NCBI RefSeq assembly: GCF_024347135.1
Contig: NZ_AP024907.1
Coordinates: forward strand, 2,037,001-2,101,000
DNA length: 64,000 bases
Source of the DNA: Vibrio spartinae
Lineage (GTDB): Bacteria; Pseudomonadota; Gammaproteobacteria; Enterobacterales; Vibrionaceae
Direction of reading: 5' to 3'
Below are positions 55,914-64,000 of the stretch, piece after piece. Numbering within the stretch: position 1 is the first letter of the stretch; every line of letters starts with the position of its first letter. The notes under the pieces are model-generated. The model worked only from the letters and a program-made list of their open reading frames with translations, searched no databases and was not told where the DNA came from. Both the position numbers and the translations under genes were made by a program.

Positions 55914-57304
55914 CGCAATTTATCTCCGATTAAATATTCCAGTACCGTATCCAGACGAATTTGAGGGATCGGCTGCCGGGGGTCAGAAATTTGTGGGCGG
56001 AACTCGGTAAAATCAAACTGCTGAGATTGCCAGAATGCCGAGGATGGGAGTTTGTCCGGGACTTCTCCGGGGAAAAGCGTCACATTATCTCCGCTCAGTG
56101 TCGTGCCTTGAACCGCGTGGATGCGCCCTTCCGGCGTTGAAATATATCCGGCTTGTGTCGCCTGAACAGACGCTAAAGTCAGACATTCCATCGACACATT
56201 TTCATAAGATACATCCTGCCAGACTGGCTGAATCATTTGATTCAACAGATGCAACAAATGGACATGTTGATCCGGTGTCACATGATCTGCTTTAGTGGCA
56301 GCAAACAGCACTTTATCAATTTTCGGAGCAAACAGTCGTGACAGTAAACCACTCCGTCCGTACTTAAAACTTTGCAGGAGTTGTACCAAGGCGTGTTGCA
56401 TATCGACAAACGCATCATGTCCGGCATTGAGGGGACTCAGACAGTCCACCAGCACCACTTGACGATCAAATGTGGCAAAATATTCCCGGTAGAAGTGGCG
56501 CACCACTTTTGATTGATACTCTTGGTAACGGGCTTTGAGCACTTCATAGTTGGTGGTAACCCGCTGTGTCAGTGAGCGACGAGAGCCCTGTTCCTCTGGC
56601 GGGAGACACGGGAAAAACTGCAAAACCGGCGCGCCGGCCAGCTCTCCGGGTAAGACAAAGCGACCGGGTTGTACCCAGTGGAATCCTTCAGCCTTACAGC
56701 GATGCAGATAATCCGTATACTCGCTAGCAATACCCGCTAATCGTTGCTCATCGGCTTCCGCATTCAAATCCAGTGCCTGACTCATCTCAAGCCACCCATC
56801 GGCCATGATTTTTCTTTGGCCGCTTAACTGTTGTATCTGCTGAGCCGACCACTGTTCAAAACTCATCTCCAATAACGGTAAATCGAGTAACCACTCTCCC
56901 GGGTAATCGATCAAATCGATATACAATGTCAGCGACTTCCCCAGTAGACGTTTACTCCTTTTTTCCGGTCGGTATTTGATAGCAACGCGTGTTTCACTGA
57001 CATCCCGGGTGGGCTCCGGCCAAAAAGGAGGATGACTCTGAATTGCTGCAATGGCCTTCTCATAATCAAAACGAGAGACCATCAAATTCCGTTGTGGAAT
57101 CCGTTTGGTGCCAATAATCCGTTGCTGTTGACTCGCAGCCAAAAAAGGCAGATGGCGATGGGTCGAGAGATACTGAATTTGATTGAGCAATGAGGTGATA
57201 AATGCCGTTTTACCGGCCCGTGATAGCCCTGTGACAGCGATTTTGATATTCGCGTCCAGCCCACGCTGAATCAATTCCGAAACATCCTGACCAATTTGTC
57301 GCAT
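55910..57304 (-). CDS. ycjX: YcjX-family P-loop protein
   Basis: GTPase-like protein of 464 aa of the DUF463/YcjX family. P-loop GLSRAGKT is near 26-33, LIDYPGEWLLDLPLLEMSFE near 140-159 gives the switch region, and VLVDCLSPL and AATKADHV in the second half give the G4-like nucleotide region. The start at ATG 57304 has AGGTGA nine bases upstream; the GTG at 57313 falls inside that site. It is translationally coupled to ycjF. Its precise cellular function is not known to me. Confidence 0.92.
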   Translation of the reverse strand: MRQIGQDVSELIQRGLDANIKIAVTGLSRAGKTAFITSLLNQIQYLSTHRHLPFLAASQQQRIIGTKRIPQRNLMVSRFDYEKAIAAIQSHPPFWPEPTRDVSETRVAIKYRPEKRSKRLLGKSLTLYIDLIDYPGEWLLDLPLLEMSFEQWSAQQIQQLSGQRKIMADGWLEMSQALDLNAEADEQRLAGIASEYTDYLHRCKAEGFHWVQPGRFVLPGELAGAPVLQFFPCLPPEEQGSRRSLTQRVTTNYEVLKARYQEYQSKVVRHFYREYFATFDRQVVLVDCLSPLNAGHDAFVDMQHALVQLLQSFKYGRSGLLSRLFAPKIDKVLFAATKADHVTPDQHVHLLHLLNQMIQPVWQDVSYENVSMECLTLASVQATQAGYISTPEGRIHAVQGTTLSGDNVTLFPGEVPDKLPSSAFWQSQQFDFTEFRPQISDPRQPIPQIRLDTVLEYLIGDKLR

Positions 57305-57382
57305 CGATATCACCTTTATTCTTTTAAATTATATTAATATGAAATTATATATTTAAATCATCTAAAATACAGTGCAGATAAC

Positions 57383-57757
57383 TCAGGGTAACGGGGGCTG
57401 ATTCAGCCCTAATTCTCGCTGTGTGCGTCGGCTCAATCCCAATGAAACGATCCGGTAAGATTCAGACAGATAATACATCAACGCTTCATCAGTGTCGGCG
57501 GTGCTTTTATCATGCTGGATCCACTTCATCCCACGGGAAGCAAAATAAGGGGCCGGTCGGTATCCCGGTTGCTCACTTAAAAAATCAAAATTCAGTGGCG
57601 ATGTCTTAAACGTAAATGCCGGTTGCCCTTCGCGATTCAAACGACCGATGGCAAAAACTTTGCCACCGATTTTCCACACATGGGAATGGTGCCACTGCAC
57701 CACATGAGTTGTCGCAGGCAATGAACGACAGAACACATTGTACTCATCTAAATTCAT
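57383..57757 (-). CDS. MmcQ/YjbR-family protein
   Basis: Small cytoplasmic protein of 124 aa with the YjbR fold. MNLDEYNVFCRSLPATTHVVQW at the N-terminus, KIGGKVFAIG in the middle and a C-terminal region from SESYRIVSLGLSRRTQRELGL are typical. The start is set at 57757 because it matches the family N-terminus; the open frame up to 57874 adds 39 basic residues without homology. The family is often called DNA-binding on structural grounds; the role is unproven. Confidence 0.85.
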   Translation of the reverse strand: MNLDEYNVFCRSLPATTHVVQWHHSHVWKIGGKVFAIGRLNREGQPAFTFKTSPLNFDFLSEQPGYRPAPYFASRGMKWIQHDKSTADTDEALMYYLSESYRIVSLGLSRRTQRELGLNQPPLP

Positions 57758-57891
57758 TAAAATGATTCTCACTCTGAATCTCGTTATCCGCCTTTTAGAA
57801 TCAGTAAAAGAGAGACAAATCAACTGAATCAAGCTAAAATGTGACCTCTCTCTTTTCTCCAATCTACTGACCAATATAAGCTGTTATAAAA

Positions 57892-58785
57892 ATGAAATCA
57901 CCCCAGCAACCGATTTTTCCTATCGGTGTCCAATTTATGTTTCTGTCGGCTTTGGGATTTGCCCTCATGACGGCATGTGTCAAAGCGACCAATCAGTATG
58001 GTATTCCCGTTTTCGAAATTGTTGCTGCCCGAGCACTCGTATCGCTGATCATCAGCTACATCGATGTCAAGCGTAAGAAAATCTCAATTTGGGGCAACAA
58101 TAAACCGTTGCTGTTTGCCCGGGGCGCTGTCGGTACAGTCGCTCTGATGTGCGTCTATTATTCTGTCACCACACTCCCTTTGGCTGAAGCAACGATTTTA
58201 CAATATGTCCATCCGGTGTTTACGGCGCTGTTAGCCGTGTTTTTCTTAAGAGAAAGGGTTCAACCGGCAACCATTCTCTGTATTTTGACCTGTCTGCTCG
58301 GGCTCTATTTTATCCTACAGTCTGATATATCCTCAGATTCAACCACACCACTCCCCTTGTTGAGCGTCGCATTCGCACTGATGGGCGCATTCGGCAGTTC
58401 AATCGCTTATGTCATCGTCAAAAAACTGAGCACGACTGAAGACAGCTCAGTCATTATTTTTTATTTCCCGCTGGTTGCACTCCCGATCGCGTCTTTGCTG
58501 ATTGGTGATGATTTCGTCTGGCCTGATTTCAATATCACTATTTTACTGATTTTGGTTGGTATATTTACTCAGGTGGGTCAATACGGCCTGACCAAAGCGA
58601 TGCAGACTCAGGATGCAGGCCGCGCAGCAGCATTCGCTTATGTACAGATTGTTATCTCCGTGCTTATCGGTATCGCTGTATTTGATGAAATCCCATCAAT
58701 CTGGACGTTGATCGGCGGTATTCTCATCGTCTCCGGTGCACTGATTAACTTGTTCGGACAGCGGTTAAGACTCGCTCGGAGTTGA
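57892..58785 (+). CDS. EamA/DMT-superfamily permease
   Basis: Inner-membrane transporter of 297 aa with about ten membrane segments and two EamA repeats (for example LPLAEATILQYVHPVFTALLAVFFLRERV near 94-122 in the first half). Substrate unknown. The ATG has no good ribosome-binding sequence, so expression may be low or the start may be further in. It is not closely similar to the DMT permease at 33052. Confidence 0.87.
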   Translation: MKSPQQPIFPIGVQFMFLSALGFALMTACVKATNQYGIPVFEIVAARALVSLIISYIDVKRKKISIWGNNKPLLFARGAVGTVALMCVYYSVTTLPLAEATILQYVHPVFTALLAVFFLRERVQPATILCILTCLLGLYFILQSDISSDSTTPLPLLSVAFALMGAFGSSIAYVIVKKLSTTEDSSVIIFYFPLVALPIASLLIGDDFVWPDFNITILLILVGIFTQVGQYGLTKAMQTQDAGRAAAFAYVQIVISVLIGIAVFDEIPSIWTLIGGILIVSGALINLFGQRLRLARS

Positions 58786-58937
58786 GTAATATCGGTGAGA
58801 AAAAGCGCTGACGTGTGGTGAAAAAGCAATCTTGTGAGGGGGATACAAATTTCCCCTCGCTAACGGGTGATCGCACCGCTATGATGATAGAACGACGCTG
58901 AGGAGATTCCTCAATATCATCAGGGATATCCGATATC

Positions 58938-59600
58938 ATGAGATTGATTTCACTGGCTGTGTTGCTACTGCTTAACTTGCCCACATCGGCTCATGCCACA
59001 GACTCATCGACAGCGCCATGGTCGCTTTATAAAACACATGGCAGCGTCAAAATATACAGCCACAAAACGGCAACGGATCATAGAGAGGTCAAAGCGGTCG
59101 CCATTGTTAAAGCGATTCCCGGTGCATTAGTGGCCTTATTGCATGATGCACAACGTGGCCCCGAATGGATTGCAAACTGCCATCAGGTTGTGATTGAAAC
59201 CAAATCCGCTCATGAACGAATTATCCATGTCTATTATAATGCGCCCTGGCCTGTTGAAGATCGGGACATGGTGATTGATTCCGTGATTCATTATGATCCG
59301 CAAGCCCAACGATTAACGATTAGTGTGCAGGATGTGGGTGATCAATATCCTCTGGAACGAAATTATGTGCGCATGAAACATGTCAGTGGTGAGTGGCAAG
59401 CAATTCGACTGAACGACCAGCAGACTCAGATCTCGTATCAAGGTCAGGGGCGTGCTGCCGGTCATATTCCGCTCTGGCTGGAAAATAAACTATTATTGAG
59501 TTCTACTTATGAGACTTTCTTAAATATGACCACTGTGATTGAAGAAAAAGTCTATCAAGTCCCGCTTCCCCATTCATCAGTCGCATTATTGACGAACTAA
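58938..59600 (+). CDS. exported START-domain protein
   Basis: Protein of 220 aa with a signal peptide (cleaved near 20, TSAHA) followed by a single START/Bet v1-like lipid-binding fold (about 28-205). START features include VAIVKAIPGALVALLHD, WIANCHQ, YNAPWPVEDRDMV and the C-terminal helix LLSSTYETFLNMT. It is probably periplasmic. Family members bind hydrophobic ligands; the ligand here is unknown. Confidence 0.88.
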   Translation: MRLISLAVLLLLNLPTSAHATDSSTAPWSLYKTHGSVKIYSHKTATDHREVKAVAIVKAIPGALVALLHDAQRGPEWIANCHQVVIETKSAHERIIHVYYNAPWPVEDRDMVIDSVIHYDPQAQRLTISVQDVGDQYPLERNYVRMKHVSGEWQAIRLNDQQTQISYQGQGRAAGHIPLWLENKLLLSSTYETFLNMTTVIEEKVYQVPLPHSSVALLTN

Positions 59601-59604
59601 ATCC

Positions 59605-59796
59605 CTAACCACGTCGTAATTGATGATGGGTTATTACCGGGTTTTCAGAGACAGCCGCCTGTTCAGAAATCTGCTCTTGTTCCTGCGGCTCGTCTTCCGC
59701 AGAAGAAAACAGATAGGTCAGAAATCCGACACTTGCCATATAAAGACTGGCAGCAATAATGGCGGTAATCAGGATGATTTTTTTTAACCACTGCAT
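59605..59796 (-). CDS. small single-span membrane protein
   Basis: Predicted 63-aa protein from ATG 59796: QWLKKIILITAIIAASLYMA leads into one hydrophobic helix (about 5-28), then an acidic, Gln-rich tail ending in HHQLRRG. The longer frame to 59919 adds a non-conserved segment and has no ribosome site. Convergent with the START gene, four bases apart. Function unknown. Confidence 0.6.
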   Translation of the reverse strand: MQWLKKIILITAIIAASLYMASVGFLTYLFSSAEDEPQEQEQISEQAAVSENPVITHHQLRRG

Positions 59797-60134
59797 GGTT
59801 GTTCTCGTAAAATTAAATCGGTAGCAAACCATACCAAACTGGATAGAAATTGAAAGCGTTTCATCATTCCTCAAACGGTTCTCAGCAGATTGAATCAAGA
59901 ATCGGTCACAATCCGTCACATAACTGACAACGAACGATACATTTTATGAGGGTCTATCACGTTATCATTCAACTATATGCATTTTTATTGAATGCATGCT
60001 GGCATATATATTGATAAAACCATGGAAGTCATAGATATAATAAGCGATTCATATCATTTATCCATTTTATGAATATATCAGCCAGTTTTTCCTCAAAATG
60101 ACGATATTTTTATCTAACAACAAGACCACAAAAA

Positions 60135-60845
60135 ATGAAAAAAATTATTTACAGTACAATCCTGAGCATGTCACTCGTTGCCTGTGGTGGTTCCGATGGC
60201 GATGGGTCATATTCCCCCGTCAATTACCAATCCAATGGATTAGGATTCAATGATATTACCAATGGTTTCGATGTCGCCATCCACTTATATAATCAATTGA
60301 ATGAAAAACAAATTGAAAAAGGCAATATCACAGTGACATTCGACTTGAATCATAATTCAACATTCGATGATGGTGACATTCGGATTAAAGTCGGGAATAC
60401 ATCAAAAGTCCCCAATATTTACTATGAGACAAACTGGACGGGTGGCGACTTTATTGTCGAATATAATAAAGCAGGGACAATCATGTCCGTGCGGCCAAAC
60501 AGTGGTGTCATTGTCGGAAGTAATAACATTCTGACCAATGATATCGGTTCGGTCGCCTATCGACTTACAACATTCAACGGTGGTTTTGTCAGTAATTATC
60601 TGATTTTCAGGATCAACCGCGCCTTCACGGCAACACATGCAGATGTCCCACTGATCAAACAAAGCTTAAACCTCATTTCCAGTGCAACACCATTTAATAT
60701 TGAGTTCAGCGATGGCGTCAGTAGTGCTGATTATATCCCCGCTAAAGATGTATTCAGCCAAGGCACTTTTACGGATAACCCATATGATTACACGGGAAAT
60801 AACAACGAAGTTGATCTTAAATCAATCAGCATTCGCAATATCTGA
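60135..60845 (+). CDS. lipoprotein of unknown function
   Basis: Lipoprotein of 236 aa. The signal peptide ends in a lipobox LVAC (Cys17), followed by a Gly/Asp/Ser linker (GGSDGDGS). An acidic loop DLNHNSTFDDGD near 75-86 resembles a calcium-binding EF-hand or dockerin-like loop. The remainder looks beta-rich. No known domain recognised. The 338 bp upstream is AT-rich and without another gene. Confidence 0.75.
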   Translation: MKKIIYSTILSMSLVACGGSDGDGSYSPVNYQSNGLGFNDITNGFDVAIHLYNQLNEKQIEKGNITVTFDLNHNSTFDDGDIRIKVGNTSKVPNIYYETNWTGGDFIVEYNKAGTIMSVRPNSGVIVGSNNILTNDIGSVAYRLTTFNGGFVSNYLIFRINRAFTATHADVPLIKQSLNLISSATPFNIEFSDGVSSADYIPAKDVFSQGTFTDNPYDYTGNNNEVDLKSISIRNI

Positions 60846-60936
60846 TTGCTGATTCTCGTACCTTGAAGAGTCTGAGAATTTGAAGTGAAAATGATTCAAT
60901 GATGATCATGAGATGAGTGATGCTGTATCAGCCAGT

Positions 60937-60966
60937 AAAAAAGCCTCTGAACAGAGGCTTTTTTTA
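60937..60966. terminator. bidirectional terminator
   Basis: Arms AAGCCTCT / AGAGGCTT (60941-60960) flanked by A6 on the left and T7 on the right serve both the lipoprotein gene (plus) and the fumarase gene (minus). Confidence 0.92.
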
Positions 60967-60979
60967 TCACGGACAGGTT

Positions 60980-62494
60980 TTATTTCTCGGCTTCTGCGAT
61001 TTTGACCTTCCATACATCCGGGCCGGTCTGGTGCGCGTTAACACCATGAGAATCAACCGCCACTGTCACCGGCATATCTTCGACGTCAAATTCGTAGATA
61101 GCTTCCATGCCCAGTTCTTCAAATGCCACAACACGGGCTTTCTTAATGGCTTTGGCAACGAGGTAAGCAGCACCACCGACAGCCATCAGATAAACCGCTT
61201 GATGGTTTTTGATCGATTCAACCGTTGCCGCACCGCGTTCCGCTTTACCAATCATGCCCATCACACCCACATCATCAAGCATCATATCGGTAAACTTGTC
61301 CATGCGTGTTGACGTTGTCGGACCCGCAGGGCCAACAACTTCATCGCCCACAGCATCAACCGGCCCAACGTAATAGATAAACTTACCTTTCAGGTCAACA
61401 CCTTCAGGTAAACCTTCACCATTGTTTAGCATGGTTTGAATACGTTTATGTGCCGCATCACGTCCGGTCAGAATCTTGCCTGACAACAATAGGGTTTCAC
61501 CGGTTTTCCATTCACGGACATCTTCTTTCGTGACCTGATCAAGGTTAACGCGACGCGTGTTTTCACCCGCTTCCCACGTAATATCCGGCCAATCTTCCAA
61601 CTTAGGCGGAACAAACTCAGCCGGGCCGTTGCCATCGAGCGTGAAATGAATATGACGTGTGGCTGCACAGTTCGGAATCAGACACACAGGCTTCGATGCT
61701 GCATGTGTCGGCGCGGTTTTGATCTTCACATCAACTACCGTGGTTAAGCCGCCCAGCCCTTGTGCACCAATTCCTAAACGATTCACCCGGTTGAAAATAT
61801 CCAGACGCAACTCTTCTTCGGCATTTTGTGGGCCGCGATCAATCAGCTCTTGAATATCGATATGTTCCATCAAGGATTCTTTTGCCAGTACAGCGGCTTT
61901 TTCTGCTGTACCACCGATACCGATACCGAGCATTCCCGGCGGACACCAGCCGGCACCCATTGCTGGTAACGTTTTTTCGACCCACTCCGCAATATCATCT
62001 GACGGATTGAGCATCGCCATTTTCGTTTTGTTTTCAGAGCCGCCCCCTTTGGCAGCAATCTGAATCTCAACCTGATCACCGGGAACCATGTTGATATGAA
62101 CAACCGCGGGTGTATTGTCACGGCTATTGATCCGTTTCCCGGCTGGGTCGTGCAATACCGATGCCCGCAGTGGATTTTCCGGATTGGTATATGCCTGACG
62201 AACCCCTTCATCAACCATTTCCTGAACGGTCATATCACCTTCCCACTGGACATTCATACCGATATTGACAAAACAAGTCACGATACCCGTGTCCTGACAG
62301 ATTGGACGGTGTCCTTCCGCAGACATGCGCGAGTTAATCAGAATCTGGGCGATCGCATCTTTCGCGGCCTGACTCTCTTCGCGGTCATAGGCTTTCTTTA
62401 ACGCCTGAACAAAATCAAGCGGATGGTAATAAGAGATATACTGAAGCGCATCAGCCACACTACTGATGAGATCTTCTTTCCGAATTAGTGTCAT
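60980..62494 (-). CDS. class I fumarate hydratase (iron-sulfur)
   Basis: Oxygen-sensitive [4Fe-4S] fumarase of 504 aa that interconverts fumarate and malate in the TCA cycle. The N-terminal alpha domain and C-terminal beta domain are fused in one chain. The three cluster cysteines are Cys66 (PICQDTG), Cys184 (GWCPPGM) and Cys276 (IPNCAATRH). The beta-domain signature GPAGPTTSTRMDKF is near 403-416. GAGG lies six bases before the ATG. Divergent from pabB; a single gene with its own terminator. FumA/FumB-type. Confidence 0.95.
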   Translation of the reverse strand: MTLIRKEDLISSVADALQYISYYHPLDFVQALKKAYDREESQAAKDAIAQILINSRMSAEGHRPICQDTGIVTCFVNIGMNVQWEGDMTVQEMVDEGVRQAYTNPENPLRASVLHDPAGKRINSRDNTPAVVHINMVPGDQVEIQIAAKGGGSENKTKMAMLNPSDDIAEWVEKTLPAMGAGWCPPGMLGIGIGGTAEKAAVLAKESLMEHIDIQELIDRGPQNAEEELRLDIFNRVNRLGIGAQGLGGLTTVVDVKIKTAPTHAASKPVCLIPNCAATRHIHFTLDGNGPAEFVPPKLEDWPDITWEAGENTRRVNLDQVTKEDVREWKTGETLLLSGKILTGRDAAHKRIQTMLNNGEGLPEGVDLKGKFIYYVGPVDAVGDEVVGPAGPTTSTRMDKFTDMMLDDVGVMGMIGKAERGAATVESIKNHQAVYLMAVGGAAYLVAKAIKKARVVAFEELGMEAIYEFDVEDMPVTVAVDSHGVNAHQTGPDVWKVKIAEAEK

Positions 62495-62696
62495 TGCTTA
62501 CCTCATTCTATTTATACTTCCGGGGCCATTTCAGACAACAGAAAATTTGATTATAAACCGATCAAATACTGTCATTTACCGGAGATTTCACTAGCTTATA
62601 TTAGATATAGTTATTGCTTTTTATGATACGCTTGGTTGCACCAACAAGCCATGCGACGATTGGACTTTTCGTCACAGTTTATACAAATGAATAGCC
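62495..62696. promoter_or_regulatory. fumarase-pabB divergent promoter region
   Basis: The region holds an inverted repeat TTTGAT-N8-GATCAAA around 62550-62570 (too widely spaced for FNR) and a small hairpin near 62630-62650. A five-codon mini-ORF (62687-62704) overlaps the pabB start and could limit its translation. Confidence 0.4.
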
Positions 62697-64000
62697 ATGA
62701 ATAATGCCCCGGATCAATACATTGAACACAAGTCACTCACATATCATCCTCAGCTCGCTATTGAGTATTTCTCTCGTATTGAACATCTGCCTTGGTCGAT
62801 GCTGCTGCGCTCTCCGGCGGAACATACCGACAGTCGCTACGATATCCTCGTAGCTCAGCCCGTTGTCACGCTAAAAACACAAGGCGCCGTGACTCAGATT
62901 CAAACAAGTGACGGCTACACCTCATCACCGGACGACCCGTTCGAACTGCTGACACACTACCAAAATCAATACGCCCCGGCCCTTGATGAAATCACTGCCT
63001 ATCCGTTTGTCGGTGGCGCACTGGGCTACTTTGCTTATGATTTGGGACGGTGTGTCGAGCAATTACCCGAGCAAGCTGCACAAGATATTTCTCTGCCGGA
63101 AATGGCGGTTGGTATTTATCGCTGGGCACTGGTTGTCGATCATCGTCAGCAAACTGCAACATTGGTCGGAACCGGAACAGACGCCGCAGCGCAATGGCTC
63201 AATGCCCAACAAGCCGTTGAACAGCCCCCTTTTCGTTTGACATCCGACTGGCAAGCGAACATGACGGCGCATGAGTACCGCGATAAAATCAACGCCATTC
63301 ATGAATATCTGCATTCGGGAGACTGCTATCAGGTCAACCTGACTCAGCGCTTTCAAGCCGGTTATACCGGCAGTGAATGGCAAGCCTATCAACAATTAGA
63401 AAATGAAAACCGGGCACCTTTTTCGGCTTATCTCCGCATTGAAGAAGGCGTCATTTTAAGTATCTCTCCGGAACGTTTTCTACAATATAAAGCACCGGTC
63501 ATTGAGACCAAGCCCATTAAAGGCACGATGCCGCGTAGTACAGAGCAGGCTCTTGACCAGCAATATGCACAAGCATTAGCCACATCGGAAAAAGATCAAT
63601 CCGAGAACCTGATGATTGTTGATTTATTACGCAATGACATCGGTCGGGTGGCCAAACCGGGCAGTGTCCATGTCCCAACATTATTTGCAATTGAAAGTTT
63701 TCCGGCGGTTCACCATTTGGTCAGTACCATCCAAGCGGAGTTAGACGCCCGTTACACCGCCGCGGATTTGCTGCGCGCCTGTTTTCCGGGCGGTTCCATT
63801 ACCGGTGCGCCGAAAATCCGGGCGATGGAAATCATTGAAGAGTTGGAACCCCAGCGCAGAAGTGTTTATTGCGGAAGTATCGGTTATATCAGCCGCGATG
63901 GTCAGATGGATACCAGTATTACCATTCGCACGCTGATCGCCACAAATCAGCAGCTTTATGTCTGGGCTGGCGGTGGTATCGTCGCTGATAGTGAGTGTGC
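62697..64000 (+). CDS. pabB: aminodeoxychorismate synthase component I (partial at right edge)
   Basis: Chorismate-utilising enzyme that makes 4-amino-4-deoxychorismate for folate, using ammonia from PabA. About 434 codons are present before the window ends; the C-terminus is missing. Motifs seen: PIKGTMPR, whose Lys distinguishes PabB from anthranilate synthase; SENLMIVDLLRNDIGRV; CFPGGSITGAPKIRAMEII; and WAGGGIVADSEC at the very edge. The start ATG at 62697 follows a weak ribosome site. Divergent from the fumarase gene. Confidence 0.95.
   Translation, partial: MNNAPDQYIEHKSLTYHPQLAIEYFSRIEHLPWSMLLRSPAEHTDSRYDILVAQPVVTLKTQGAVTQIQTSDGYTSSPDDPFELLTHYQNQYAPALDEITAYPFVGGALGYFAYDLGRCVEQLPEQAAQDISLPEMAVGIYRWALVVDHRQQTATLVGTGTDAAAQWLNAQQAVEQPPFRLTSDWQANMTAHEYRDKINAIHEYLHSGDCYQVNLTQRFQAGYTGSEWQAYQQLENENRAPFSAYLRIEEGVILSISPERFLQYKAPVIETKPIKGTMPRSTEQALDQQYAQALATSEKDQSENLMIVDLLRNDIGRVAKPGSVHVPTLFAIESFPAVHHLVSTIQAELDARYTAADLLRACFPGGSITGAPKIRAMEIIEELEPQRRSVYCGSIGYISRDGQMDTSITIRTLIATNQQLYVWAGGGIVADSEC

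Noticed and set aside
62550..62570. FNR site upstream of the fumarase gene
   Set aside because: The half-sites resemble TTGAT/ATCAA but are nine bases apart instead of four.

Overview
The window is chromosomal DNA of a marine gammaproteobacterium, almost certainly a Vibrio. Supporting signs are the tyrR/ycjF/ycjX block, the queC-queE pair, the LamB-type porin and the two-subunit NADH:cinnamate-reductase-like module, which has the architecture described for Vibrio ruber. This suggests the V. ruber/V. gazogenes group; the species call is inference. No rRNA, tRNA, CRISPR array, prophage or intact insertion sequence was seen.

Region 1 (1-17.6 kb) is a beta-1,4-galactan (pectin side-chain) utilisation locus. 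From 13.8 kb down to 0.06 kb every gene lies on the minus strand: substrate-binding protein, two ABC permeases, lipoprotein endo-galactanase (GH53), GH42 beta-galactosidase, LamB-like porin, chemoreceptor, galE, galT, galK. Divergently on the plus strand lie the transporter ATPase, a LacI-family regulator and a second, secreted GH53. Polymer cleavage, outer-membrane entry, ABC import, hydrolysis to galactose and the Leloir steps from galactose-1-P are all encoded here, with a possible chemosensor for the substrate.

Region 2 (17.6-24.2 kb) holds lysR-apbE divergent from crdA-crdB: a cytoplasmic NADH-dependent 2-enoate reductase, the flavin transferase that would attach its covalent FMN, and its likely regulator, followed by a porin. 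Region 3 (24.2-34.6 kb) is mixed: sugar phosphatase, small outer-membrane barrel, hrpA helicase, a protein with a minisatellite-encoded tail, tetR-SDR operon, TerB-like protein, DMT permease and DEDD exonuclease. Region 4 (34.8-40.1 kb) is a DUF2760-Hsp70-Hsp70 operon. It is followed by a CARDB secreted protein and a 1.4 kb AT-rich gene-free stretch.

Region 5 (42.3-45.6 kb) carries queC/queE, yidA and a GNAT. Region 6 (45.7-52.2 kb) is the 2-methylcitrate operon gntR(prpR)-prpB-prpC-prpD-prpE, with two operator-like palindromes upstream. Region 7 (52.5-64 kb) holds rimJ-like, tyrR, ycjF, ycjX, a YjbR-type protein, a DMT permease, a START protein, a small membrane protein, a lipoprotein, class I fumarase and a right-truncated pabB.

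The most unusual feature is structural. Intergenic spaces and gene 3' ends carry many short degenerate tandem repeats (unit 12-21 bp, often exactly 15), with unrelated sequences at each place. Several span a stop codon (lysR, prpD, the DMT gene) and one is translated as a ten-copy pentapeptide tail. Long perfect palindromes (30, 26, 18 and 16 bp) and a G9 tract inside a porin gene are further points of interest.
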